A stretch of DNA of 64,000 nucleotides from Coniferiporia sulphurascens (lineage: Eukaryota; Basidiomycota; Agaricomycetes; Hymenochaetales; Hymenochaetaceae). Shown one piece after another: positions 34,302 through 46,700 of this stretch. Position 1 is the first letter of the stretch, and each line of letters starts with the position of its first letter. A program made the translations under genes and the position numbers. The DNA lies in assembly GCA_002794785.1 (NCBI GenBank), contig NBBA01000007.1, forward strand, positions 1,674,001-1,738,000, given 5' to 3'. Under the pieces are notes generated by a model, which saw only the letters and a program-made list of their open reading frames with translations, ran no database searches and was not told where the DNA came from.

Positions 34302-37300
34302 TCCCTGGACGTTCATGCAACACAATGTTGCAACGTCCCAAGTGCATGTCGAAGCACTCGTCCACTCTCTTTCGTCTACCCCCGGTGCTCCCCCTCCTCC
34401 TATGGTTATTCTTTTCCAGGAACCCCCATGGTACCAAATTGATGCCTCCCCCTCTATGGTTGACGCTGCAGGTATGCCAGTCTTTGGTTTCCCCGCCATG
34501 CCCAGCTACCACATCTTTGTGCCCCCCTTGTCAGGAAGCACTGAACTAACACGTCCGTGTGTGGTCACACTGGTTCACCAGTCTATCCCTCTGTCTCGGG
34601 TGGTTCTGGATGCTTCGCACTCCCCCTCCCGTGACATACTCACACTAATATTTGACACTGGCCTTGGGCCTCTTTTTGTCACTAATGTATACAATCACGA
34701 TGCCAATAAAAAAGAAACCATCTCCTCTCTTGCATCTATCATGCTCCCCCCTAGTGCACACTGGCTGGTAGCTGGGGACTTCAATCTCCACTCCATCCAC
34801 TGGGACCATGGCACCCACTCCGCTAGCGACACTCACAAAGCCCGCCCCCTGGAGCTCTGGGCTGCCACACATGCCATGCACCTCATTAATCAGCCGGGCT
34901 TCGATACCTGGCGCCACACTTCTACCCAGTTTACTGAATCTGTGATTGATCTCGCATGGGCTTCTCCTTCCTTAGAAGACCTCGCCCTGAGTGATTCATG
35001 GACATGCTCCTGGGACTCCCCTTCTGGATCGGACCATGCAGTTATCACCTGGTCCATCCCCCTCTCTTCTACGCCATATGTCGACCCCTTCCTCCATCCA
35101 CAGTATGATGACTCACTCTCTACTGAATGGTTGGAAGCACTCGACAGGCCCCTTACTACCGCCTTCGCCCTTCCTGGCTCCACACCTCGCCTTCTTGATA
35201 TCAAAGTCGCAGCTGTCCACATGGCCATGGTCTCTGCCACTGACACTTCACATCCCCCTTCCACTCAGAAGCCAGGGGGTCACAAGGTCAAGTGGTGGGA
35301 CACCTCCTGCTGTGCACACATGTCCGCTTTGCTCTCGGCTTCTCCGATGACACGACCCGCACTCCGACTCCAGTCGGCTGGTGTCTTTCGCCACGCTAAA
35401 TGCACCTGGGCTGACTCCTTTACTGCTTCCGTCAAGCCAGACAAAATCTGGCCAATGGCGAAGTGGGCCATGGGCACTCATCGTGCTCCTATACCGGCCC
35501 TTGCAGTTGGACAGTCCACTGCAAACTCTCCTGCAGAGAAAGCCTCGGCTTTCCAGGCCAAATACTTCGGTACCTCCCCCTCTGCTGCGCCCCACCTGTC
35601 CTATTCTTTCATCGGTGCCCACCCTATGCGTGATCACCCCCTCCTTATGGAGGAACTTGACTGTGCCCTCTCTCTCACCTCAAACTCCAGCGCCCCCAGC
35701 ATCACTGGCATTGGCTACCAGGCCCTCAAAAGCCTGCATGCCGTGTACAGTGTCCCCCTCCTGCAGCTCTTCAATGAGTGCCTTACAGCAGGACACCACC
35801 CACGTCCTTGGAAGGATGCCAAGGTGGTTATGCTACGGAAGCTGAACAAAAAGGACCCCACTGCCCTTAACATGTACTGCCCCATCACACTCGAGGAAAC
35901 TATGGGCAAATTACTCAAGAAGATCATCGCTAACCGCATCCAGTTCATTGCCAATGAACTAGGAGTGCTCCCCCCTTCCCAATATGGTACCCGCCAAAAG
36001 TCGGGCATATTGGATGCCACTACCAACCTCGTTAACAAAATTGAGATGGTCTGGGCTAAGCACCACATTACATCCGCTCTGGCAGTCGACATGGCTGGTT
36101 TTTTCCCCTCCGTCCAACACCCTCATCTTCTTGCAGTCCTCTCTGAACTAGGGTTTCCCCCTCTTCTCTGCTCCTGGGTCTTGTCCTTCGTGTCGGAATG
36201 GCAGGTCGCACTATCCTTTGACGGCTATACCGACTCACTCACCCCTATCCCCAACATTGGGGTACCACAAGGCTCACCCATTTCCCCCATCCTGTCTGCA
36301 CTCTTTGCGACAAGCCTCCTCACCTCACTACAGGTTTCCGACCCGTTGGTCTTCGTCTGAGCATACGTTGATGACCATCTCCTCACCACCTCCTTGCCTT
36401 CCATTGCCACCAACATGGCACGACTCGAGCAGGCTTACCTCTCCTTCTCTGCGGCATGCTGTGCCCTTGGTCTATCTCTGGATGACGACAAATCCGAACT
36501 CATCCACTGGACGTGTCAGCACGCCCTCCGCGAAGATTCCCTTCTCCACCCTATTCATCTGCCGAGACTGGGCCAAGTGCCCCTTCAAATTACGCCCTCC
36601 CGCCCTTTTTGGTGGCTCGGCATTTTTTTCGATGCTCAGCTTTCGTTTACGGTCCACATCCAGCGCATGTACCTCAAAGCCATGTCTTCCCTACGTGCCT
36701 TGGAACTCCTCGGCAACACTCTACGCGGTCTTTCCCCACTCCACCTCCGACGACTCTATATCGGCTGCGTCTTGCCCATGCTCATGTGGGGCTCTCCCCT
36801 GTGGTACACCGGCATTCGCCAGAAGGGTAAATGTGACAAAATGACTCTCGTACAGTCCGCAGGGTGCCGCCGGATCCTCGGATCTTGGTGGACATTGCCT
36901 TGTGGGCCGTCTGAAGTCTTGGCGTCCATCCTCCCTATTCCCCTCCGTCTAGAGCGCACCAAAACCCAGGCGGCTATTCATTACCTGACGACCACCCATA
37001 CCCTTTTGCCCCTCCACGTGGCACAGAAAGGCACCATCACTTCCTCCTTCGTCTCTCGGGTCCCCCCTGGATGCGAAAGAGTTCCCCGCTACACTCGCCC
37101 ACTGTGGATAACGCTCCCACGTCTGCAGCACGTCTACATCGACCAGGCAATTGACCACTCTCAAGAAGTGTGCAACGCCCTCATACAGTCCCACAAAGGT
37201 CTTATTGACCGACTGACGACGGATCCCTTGCATCTCTTAATCTACATGGACGGGTCTCGCAAAGGCTCATCCCCCACCTCTTACTCCAGCAGTGCTGCCG

Positions 37301-38207
37301 GAGTCTGGTTCTATCTCGGTGAAACTTTTCTCACCCACGAAACCTACTTAGGTTCCCAAGTCCACTCTACTGACTGCAAACTTGCCACACTCACCGATGC
37401 CGCTTGGCTGCTGGCTTACTCTCAACCCATCCCCGCCCTTGTCACCAAGGTGGAGATCTACACCAAGTCGCCCTCAACCTCCTTGCTGACCCCCTCCCAG
37501 CCCCGGGCATCAATGTTGCCATCCTCATCTGTCATTGCCTCAAAGATGCTACCAAGCGTCTTCCCAATGTTCATTTTTCACTGCATTGGGTTCCAGGCCA
37601 TGCAGATGTCGAGGGAAACAAATTTGCCGACGTTCTCGCTACGGGTATAGCTGATCACCCTCCCCCAGGCACCATTCCATTCCCCCCTACTATCCACTTC
37701 CTCCGGGAAGTCGCCTCTTCCTCGGCACTTAACAAATGGAAGACAGACTGGGCTTCTGCCTGTCGTCTCCACCAGGGTTCATCAGACGCCCACGCTATGG
37801 GCGTCACACTTACCCCTTCCACTAAGCCGACTGCTCTTATGCAGGACACCAAACTCAGTCGCCGCACACAGTGCAAAGTTTTCCGGACCCTCCTAGGACA
37901 TGCCGGTTTTGGTGTGTACTATGGATGTATCCCAGGCCACAACCCCCTTTGCCCTTATTGCAAAGTTCCAGAGACACGGGCTCACCTCCTGTTGTCTTGC
38001 CCTTCTACCCTCGTGGAATGCAAAGCCGCATGGAAAACCCCCATACCATCCACCAAAGCCCAATGGTATTTGAAGGATGGCCTCCCCTCTCTTGCCAAAT
38101 TTTTGGCTTCCTCCCCCGCCTTCGAGGCCAAACCCATCCTCGTCTTTGACCCGGGTGGCCCCACTACCATCCTCATCTCCACATCTGGTTATGCCTTAGG
38201 CAACTAG
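34294..38207 (+). pseudogene. LINE ORF2: endonuclease-reverse transcriptase-RNase H, disabled
   Basis: The N-terminal 250 residues form an exonuclease-endonuclease-phosphatase domain (FQEPPWY, NVYNHD, VAGDFNLHSIHWD, GSDHAVI). The reverse transcriptase follows, with VDMAGFFPSVQ (motif A) and GVPQGSPISPIL (motif B). An in-frame TGA at 36358-36360 lies just before AYVDDHLL (motif C), and the frame then continues to 37650. The RNase H region starts at IYMDGSRKGS. The frame shifts near 37462 where YT meets the QVALNLL segment, and HWVPGHADVEGNKFADVLA and a CPYC...HLLLSC C-terminal motif follow to 38207. The usual glutamate position of RNase H reads KLATL, and the third acidic residue is lost at the frameshift. 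The copy cannot make a full protein. Confidence 0.93.
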
Positions 38208-38689
38208 GCAGACAATGCCCTTCTCATCACATGCCTATTTGCATCCCCATCTCTGCTTCCGGTACCCCTTTATTAGGTTACTCTTTATACCAACTACCCT
38301 CTCACTCAATACAGGGGCCTAAAGGCCCCTGGAGCGTATTTTGTACTAGATAGTCATGATGTGCTATAGAAATGCATTTAAAAAAATAAAAATAAAATAT
38401 ATATTTACACATGAATTATGGTTTGTTTTCCAGAACGGGAGTTTCGCTTAGGGTTGCCAAACCTCTTTTCCAGACTCAACAGAGCATCGTCACGGTTCCC
38501 TTTCAAGTTTGTGCAGACTCCAGAGTATCTTCAAAGACGGCAGATATTAGTTGCTATGTGCTACCCCTACATGGTGGATCATGCTACGTCTGAAGCTCCG
38601 AAAGAAGGCTGATGAAATTTGTACAGTTCTCCAATCCTCCTTTACCTTTCCAAAACTCCGGCGTGTGAAAGTCACGACTTGTGTACGTA

Positions 38690-40432
38690 CTACGCACCGG
38701 TGTACTGCTACTCCGTCTGGTTAGCACGCCCCCAAAGCTAAGGTACTAGCTAAACTTGGGGATTTCAAGGGGCTTCTTTCTTTTCTGACGAGTAGGTAAG
38801 ATAGCAGGACGCGAAAAGTGGACGACCGGAATACAGTATGTGCCACATGCTGGACGAGTAGATTCTGAAAGTAGTTAAGACTACTACGTTACTTTAACCC
38901 GCTATGCGAATTACTGCGGAGCACAGCTAAGAATGCACAGGCACGTGCACGGTACCCTTGTTAAATTTGTCTTTCGTATTGTTGCCGACAGGACGCGAAA
39001 GTTCTTCAAGTTCGAGACGCCGGCGGGACGTACATCTACTCAACTAGTGCTAGTCTTTTTTTAGTAGGTAATTTAAGCTTGATTGTCACGCACTCTTTCG
39101 TCAGCTGAGCTCAAACTCAATCCAAGGAACCCGGAAACGTCGGCGCCGCTCAGGGATTCTCTCCGTCCGGACGGTCCTTATATTCAAATTATGACTCCAG
39201 AGTCATAACCGGCGTTTGACTCGGAGAAGAGCGTCCCCGGGATCACTGATGAAAATATATATTGAAACCAGATCGGGGTACAGATGCGATCATCGGGATT
39301 TCATTATGCACGTGAGCCTTGGCCTTTTTCTGGCAGCTTATCTCCGCTAAGCGCTGAGTATTCTGCCATCTTCAGGTAAGCCGCTCTTATGGCCGTGACC
39401 GTGTAGTTCTGTGGCCGCTGTTTTGATGAGCTTTACACAATGCTGTGTATGGATTTCTCTTACCAGTCTCACGTGTACGTACCACAAAACACTCCATAGT
39501 GGTATAACTTTATTTTATTCCGCAGATCATTAAGGTCGGATGCTCCCGCGAGACCGTCAACAGCTTCCACAGACTCTGCCAAACCTAGTCGCAGAGGACT
39601 CCACAGCGACCATACCAGTGCGAACTATGTTGGAATCTAACTTAAACGATTACCATACTCATTATGGATAGAATCACGGATAGAGCCTCCGACAGTTTTC
39701 TGCAGAATAGATGACATCTAATTTGAACAAATATCGCAAGGTAAGCAATCGACCCATTTTAATAAAGCGAACAGACCTTTCACGGATCCTCCTGGATCCA
39801 TCCCGTGTATTTAACTTGTTATATATACAATTTTTGTAAATGCTATTGGAGAGAATAGTAAGAAAAACTGCTAATGGCTAAACCTATCCAAAGATTGGTT
39901 TTCTAAAGATCCATTGTAATAATTACGATAACGTACAGTATAACTAAAAAAATTTAATGCCTTAAAAGGCAAGATGAGGAAAGTTGCTAATGACTGGAAC
40001 CGATCCAGTGGCGCGCGTATGGGATTGGATCCCTTCCCGATAGTAGTAATAGCCCCTTCCAAGAAACCAGAAGCTGAGAAGGTCCCTCGTTGATGCATCT
40101 GTATCTGTGGTATAACCAAACCTGTCCTTATCTCTGGAAACTTATTACGCTCTGAAAATCTGAGCCTTGATTTACACCATGCTCTCAGCATTTCAAAATT
40201 TGTACATATTTAAAAACTATGTTAATATATGTGGGGAGCCCACATAGGGTGAGGGGCACAGCCACACGCAATCCCTGACTAAGCTAGCTTTTTGGCAGCC
40301 CCAACCCGGATAACTGGAGGGCGCTTCCCTCCCTCCCCATGAAACACATGAAACGGATCCAAGGGTATACAGGAAGGATCCGTTCCCTCTTTAAGTAGAC
40401 GTCGGACCGATTGTATGTCCTGTGGTGATCGC
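38690..40432 (+). repeat. F-type duplicon 5' half with an inserted element before the F promoter
   Basis: 38760-39720 matches 25140-26110 of copy D. From about 39735 to 40432 a segment absent from D intervenes. It contains GGATCC dyads, an ATATATACAATTTTTGTAAA motif (inverse of one at 25050) and an end matching TGTCCTGTGGTGATC at 25120. After it, homology to D resumes (ACAAACA...CAACACAGGAAG). Confidence 0.7.
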
Positions 40433-40482
40433 TCTAAAAACAGAAACAAACACAAAGACAAACAAATGCAACACAGGAAGCG

Positions 40483-40490
40483 CATAAAAG
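40483..40490 (+). promoter_or_regulatory. TATA-like box of paralogue F
   Basis: CATAAAAG, 115 bp upstream of the ATG at 40598. Confidence 0.6.
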
Positions 40491-40597
40491 GACAAAACCT
40501 GCGTGCTAAACCCCCAGTACCGCTCAGACACTCACAGTCAATCAGCAGTGCACAATCCGCCTAATCTCTAGCCCTCGTATATTCTGCTCTACACACC

Positions 40598-40896
40598 ATG
40601 TTCAACAAGGCCATCGTCTCTTTCATAGCGCTTGCCGCTGCCCAGGTCGTCATTGCGGCCCCGCAGCTTTCCGGCTTGCCTTCCGTCGTGTGCCTCACGA
40701 GCACACTCCCAGTCCTGTCTTCAGTGATTAGCGAAGTTGAAAGCCTCGGGCTTAACGTCACCACCTGTCCCACTGGGGAAACATGCACTGCTATACTCAG
40801 CATACTCCCAATTGGCGTGAGTATTGCTTACGGTTCATGAGTCTCTTGGATGTCACACACGCTAACAAAAAACTTCCATATCAGACATGCTCCTAA
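40598..40896 (+). CDS. Four-cysteine small secreted protein, paralogue F
   Basis: Exons 40598-40816 and 40885-40896, with a 68-nt intron (GTGAGT...TCAG), give 76 residues. The signal peptide MFNKAIVSFIALAAAQVVIA precedes APQLSGLPSVVC, identical to D over this stretch apart from the signal core. Cysteines are in VVC, TTC-PTGET-C and PIG|TCS. The segment between cysteines 1 and 2 differs strongly from D (LPVLSSVISEVESLGLN) and includes an NVT glycosylation sequon. It is the only copy with a GTGAGT rather than GTRCGT donor. Function unknown. Confidence 0.87.
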
Positions 40897-43760
40897 ACGT
40901 ATGGCCGTCTGATTCGGAGGCAATCCTAAGATATAAGCCAAACAGTGAAGATGTTTGTTATTGGTTATTAAAGTCCCTGAATTGTTATCCATACTAACCA
41001 TGAGCACAGATAATTCTCCTATGTGTAGTTGATATGTCAGGATGTAGTATGACATTTCCCTCTGTCCTTACTCGGTTGTGTCCGCTCCGTTGTCTCTCCC
41101 TCCGCTTATCCGGTATTTGCTGCTTTGTAACATGTTCGGGTATAAGGCTGGCGGAGATAAATGTTGAAGTACGTTGGTGAGATTCTGTACGATAGACGAA
41201 GAAAGGACCGACCACAGGAAGCAGGAAAAATCATTTATCCTTCCTGCTGAACAGCATCAGTCGTCTACAATCTGGTTATTTCCCCCACCTAATTGAGTCC
41301 TTCTCGGACTCTCATAGTTCCTATCTCATCTCCGCTGTTCCCTTTTGACATCATATCCTAAGGAGTACAATGGAAGACGAAGAACTGGGAGCTCCAGTAC
41401 CAACATTAAAACTCCGCTTTTATAGACCGATCCGCAGATCCGTAGATCATCGCATCATAGTCTGCAACTAATAATCAACACGAGTCCTTTTCCCTTTAGC
41501 CACCAGTACTACTGCTATGGCCATTAATTTGGACTTTCAATCAACAAAAAAGCTTCGGTTTTAAGCGCTGCGACTCTGCGGTTGAGTAAGAAAAATGCGA
41601 CCACGCAGAGTCGATCCGGACCCATGTTTACTTCCGAAACCGCCACCAAAAAGCAGTCTGAACTACGATAACCGCCTTTTCCAGTCTTCATAGCAAGCAG
41701 TGACGATATATATGATCTCATATGCCCTCTTCGCTTTTCGAGGTGTGTTTCATTTACTTCCGTTTCCAAACGGCCCGCAACAGGCGCGAAAACACTTAGA
41801 TTCCTGTCCGGACCTCTCGAAGCTCCAGCAGCCTTTGCTACCCCCATCTTCGTGCAATCAGTATCTGTCCTCAGCTACGCCCACATCCTTCCCTCCTCCC
41901 CCCCTCTCTCTTTCTCTCTCCTCGTTCAGGATCTCGCGAGACGCCACTTAAGCGTGCGACGGACGTCAGGCCTGGCGGGGGAGGACAGGGAAGGTGCCTC
42001 TTCTCTGTGCTTCCTCGTCTGTGTCGCTGTGTGGAGGAACTGGGAGGTGTTACGCAGACGAGTGCCTTTATTTCATTACATCTCTTGCGCACTTGCTTCT
42101 ACTCCCACAGAACCCAGATCGCGAGACGCTAGGGCGTGTGACGGACGCGACGGCGATGGCGAGGAATCTCAAGGAGGCTGGCCACCTCCTTGAGTCTCTG
42201 CAGCTTGAGTCTGATCGTGAGGGAAGGGACTAAGACATTCTGGCGAGTTGCAACCACTGTCGAATTTACCCGCTCGCTTGATTTCTTTCCTAGATCCTAT
42301 TAGAACGACGTTGGAGTGAGATGTGGTTCCCGGGCAGGCGACATGTGCCGGTACTGGTGGGGGAGACCGGAGAAGGTGCCTCTTCCCTGGTTTTCCCTAT
42401 CGGTGCCCTATGCCATGTCGCGTCGCGCCGTGGAAGGGCGGGGCTTGGGGAGGGGCGATTCTGATCCAGACAAGTCCAAATATTCTCATATCCATCTTTT
42501 TCTCCGCTTCGCTCCTTTCTCACACGCTGCGTTTCGTCTCAGGTTGTTTTTCTTGCAGGGCAGGTCGGACAGCCGCGAGACGCCAATGGGCGTGTGACGG
42601 ACGCGACGGCGATGGCGAGGAATCTCAAGGAGGCTGGCCACCTCTTCGAGTCTCTGAAGCTTGAGTCTGAGCGTGAGGGATCGGGCTGAGACAGTTCTAG
42701 CGAGTCAGTTCCTTTCGTAACGCTAGTACGCTCACTTGGTCTTTTTTTCGATCAGCACTCGGGTTAGCAGAAGAAATTGGATTTGCGATCTCGGGACGTC
42801 TACCAGGAAAACGGCGAGTGCCCGAGTAAACGGGGAAGGACGGGGAAGGTGCCTCTTCTTCTGACTTCCCCGTTTGCTCGCGACGTGTCTCGATGTTGGA
42901 GTTTGGCCTGTGTCTTGAATCCCAGAGCCCTTTTCATTTTTTCTCCCGTCCTCCAGACTTTAGTGCGGACTGATACTTCATTAGTCAGGTATTTTCTCGC
43001 AAGACGCTTTGGGCGTGCGACGGACGTGACGACGGGGCAAGGGGAACGCAGGAGGCTGGCCACTTCCTGGGATTCCCTGCAGCCCTGAGTCAAAGCGTGG
43101 TGGAGTGGTGTTTCTTGTTACGATGAGTTCTCCTTTTCGTTCTCACCTATACGCTCTCTCGCTTGTCCTCTTCATTTTCAGATTCCTTTTATGGCGGAAT
43201 GGATTTACAGTCGGAGGACGCGTTGGGCGGGAGGCAGGACACAAAGGCAATAGCACCGGGGGACCGAGGAGGCTGGACTCCTTCTCGGTTCTTCGGTGCT
43301 GGACCTTGAGTCGCATCGGCGATGGCTGACGAGTTGTGGAGGCCGGCCACCACCACGACTTTGACGTTTGACCCTCCGCGTCCCCAGGACCTCCTTCAGC
43401 AACATACGTGCATGTGTTCCCATCGGGACCATCGTTGGTGAGGGGCGGGATACGGGGAAGGGGGAACGTGGTGGACGGGAAGCCGAGGGGGAGGGCAAGC
43501 CTCCCCGTGAGTTCTTTAGTATTCACCCACTGAGACAGGCGACTGACTCTTTCATTTTCCTTCTTCCCCTTTCTATGCCTTTGTATCTTCGCTACTCGGC
43601 GTTTTCCGACGGCCATGCTCGGACCCCCCGGAGTTGTGTGCGTGGTTCGGGCCTGGGGACCCGTGAGGCCGGTCACCTCCAGGGTCTAGTAGTCCAACCC
43701 GGCCGACAAACGGAGGTGGGGGTGAGGTGATGCGGAGATGCTGGGTCCGGGAGGGGAGAG
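40897..43760 (+). repeat. 3' part of the F duplicon and GC-rich tandem array
   Basis: 40900-41720 matches the D 3' flank (26590-27380) and the last 360 bp of the B flank. 41720-43740 matches the 18783-20820 array, with GGGCGTGYGACGGACG repeats at about 41955, 42133, 42588 and 43012. No coding region is supported. Confidence 0.75.
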
Positions 43761-46700
43761 GGGGGTGTTCAGGTTGTGCGTACTCTTCTTGCGTTTCGTC
43801 TTTCTCTTGATTTAGTCTTTCGTTGTATATTCGATTCGCATATCTCCTGCTTACAAACTGAATTTGTGGAACAGAATCCCGAACCCTGATACTTGATTCT
43901 TGTTGACGGTTGAAAAACGTCCTGCGTATTTCCGTCCCACTTACAGTGAGTCCTTTAAGAACAAATTTTGCCTGGGTCTTGCCAGTTCGGCACGAAGTGG
44001 TCTATACCGACCGAGCTTTAAGAGAGTATATGTAAGCCACGCCACCAATAGGGATGGACGCGCACCTTCGTTGTTGAGCTGTAAAACCACACGAGTTAGC
44101 ACCATGATAATTCACAATGCATTTCAAGTCGTGCGGATTCTGCATAAGGGATTCCGGTCGGGGTTACCCGTGTGACCGAATGCGTGACGGAGCGCGAGCG
44201 GCCAGAGGCGCCCGGCCCCGGACCTCAGACTCAGGTTAGCAGAACAAGCGCGTAAAGACAACACTTGGACTCCATTCACTGGCACACTGGAAGAACCAAT
44301 TGATGAAGGACAACCAGCGCAACCGTAACGTCGCCCTCATCGGTGGGCGCGTGATATGGGTCGCGTATAGGTGAGCACTGGCCCCTGCGCTCGTGATTAT
44401 TGGGCGTGGCGACGACTGATTAGTAGTTGAACACGTTTTCTGATTTTTGGCACGCTGTGTCACTGTATACAGTATACAGTAACTGTTGTTGCTGTTTGCC
44501 GTTATTCGCACCCACACCAGCACCCGCACCCATGCTTGTTTTTGTGTCTTTGGTCCTTGATGTTTCAAGTTCAAAGTTGTGTAGGGAGGAACGTGTCGAG
44601 GTTAGCATATCCCTTTTGGTTTTATTTATTTGCGGAGACTGACTGACTGACTAACCGACTCATTTTTACAACTCTTACTTCTACTTCCGGTTTTCGCTCC
44701 TTGGACGACATGGTCCATAGTTACCCGAGTACGCAATATTTTCACGAAAAATATAGGCACCGTCATTTTTCTCACGGTATCCAAGAATCCTGTTCAGACT
44801 CCTGTTCCAATTCGGTCCTTCTCTTCAAGTCCGTTGTACGGCCTTGTATACATTCCACTTTCTGCCTTTTGTCAATGCATGATGGAAACTCGAGGTGATC
44901 CGGCCTACCTCATCGCACATCCGCCCGGATGGACCTAGGTCTGGCGTCGCCTTGGGTGCGTACGACATAGAGCTGCTTTCAGGACCGTCCGCGCGGACTT
45001 CTTCACACGGTGAGATGTCACGGATCAGCGAAAACAATATAGCGTTCCCCTGAGGAGCCCAGTCGTGATCAAAGCTCAAGTTGTGGTGGTGGGATACGTA
45101 AATGAAGTTACGGAAACGGATGTATGTTTTTTTTGCACTGGTTCGCATATGGGATGGAACTGATTAGGTGGATTTTTGGCCGCTTTGTTCGCACCCATCT
45201 CGTGGCCCAGATGGTCGACCACGACAGCCATTTGCAGTGATCATACAAGGCTTATGGCAGAGCACGCATTTGAGCCCTGTCCTAGGGTGCTCCAACGCCG
45301 CGGCTTGCGAAGTTCAGGACACATCCATGAATCTTTCAAGCGTGTTCTCAACAGCATTCTCTGTCGATCGGCTACTCCTTGAGTCTTGTGTCGTCAATGT
45401 ACCCTTTTTCTTGATCTTCCCCGATAAGCGTCAATTGGGCGTGCGGTCTTCACGTTCAGCAGTCGCCACGTTTTCAAAACATTCACATACTATATGTTGA
45501 GAAACAAATGCAAATGGCCCGCTAAACGGGCGTGCGCGCATTCTTAGACACGTTCTTTCCTGTCATTTTATAGGGGAAGTCGCCCGATCATGTGCCCACT
45601 TGTCTTTTCCGTCTGTGCTAAAGGCGGGCTAAGATATACAAGCTTACTCCTCTGGAAACCTGCCACTCTGCGTTAGACCAAGATACGAAACTGGATGGCG
45701 GCAGAGATTACCCAGAAATGATACCAACCCATCTCCGTCTCTTATAATACCTGCCCTTGAGCTCCGGGACTCCGTTCCTCGTGCCGTGTGGGGGACGAAT
45801 GCGTGTAAAGGGTGCGTGTACTTCTTCTGCCTCTTACGTTTACAGCTTCGACTCATGGAGATGACTGCGATTGTTGGCGACCACAGAGCACAGAGTACCA
45901 CCGCCGACTGTCTGCTGACGGACACGAGCCCCCTATCTAACACATGCTTAGGTTCGATATAGATGATTACTTAATTCCTATCTCAACAGGACATCCTTGA
46001 TCTGCGAGTAACATGACAATGAAGCAGGGCGATAGGCAGCCGCGCGATCGTCCTTTCCCAATTTATATCGTTTTTACCACCCGTACTTTTTCCAACACCG
46101 CACATATTCATTCCGGTGCTGTCTACGTTTGGGACGCACATGGGATACTCGGGACACGAGAAATTGCTGGGGAAACCACGGGCATTCGAACGGTCCCCCA
46201 AAGACCCCGTCCATATGGAAAGCGGCTTCTGCAGAATTAATTCAAGGCTCACCCGTGCTGAACATGCGCACCGCTAAATCTGTTGTTTGTATGTGCCCTT
46301 CAGCCTAGTCAGGCCAAGGATACTAACATTCATTCGGCTTTAATGTCAATGCTCTACTTAAGTTTCTCATTCACTTCAAGAAAGTCAAGCTTGTTCCCTC
46401 GCTCTGGGCTCACCTTGCGTGAATCGAGACGAATTGAACAAAAAGACGACTCGATTTACCTTACTTCGAACGGTCAACCGCTCCGAATAATTAGGGAAAT
46501 GCGTTGGAGAATCTTCTGATCGTACTCAAGCGTGTGCCAGGACGTCTGAGAGCGGAAGACGGCCATCAGCTTTTGAATCTTAGGAAACCCGGGCTTCAGA
46601 CCAGTGTAACTATCCGGTCTCCTGCCGGAAAACTTCTCGCCAGCTCAACATTTGCTCCGTATGCAAGCAACACAGATCATTCGCCCGTCCCCATACCAAA

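Larger units (their letters stand above)
32819..38410 (+). mobile_element. Non-LTR retrotransposon (LINE) with 15-bp target-site duplication
   Basis: The element body is 32834-38395, flanked by perfect direct repeats AATATATATTTACAC at 32819-32833 and 38396-38410. It ends in an A-rich tail (AAAAAAATAAAAATAAA). It encodes the end of a zinc-knuckle ORF1 and a long ORF2 with endonuclease, reverse transcriptase and RNase H regions, an arrangement known from RNase H-bearing non-LTR elements (Tad/I-like groups). A 249-bp TIR element is nested in its 5' part. Both length and intact flanks indicate a complete insertion that later decayed. The leading AA of the 3' repeat could belong to the tail, leaving at least 13 bp certain. 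Confidence 0.92.

Noticed and set aside
34089..34512. Minus-strand frames of 136 and 138 codons
   Set aside because: Antisense to the LINE ORF1/ORF2 junction, with no independent support.
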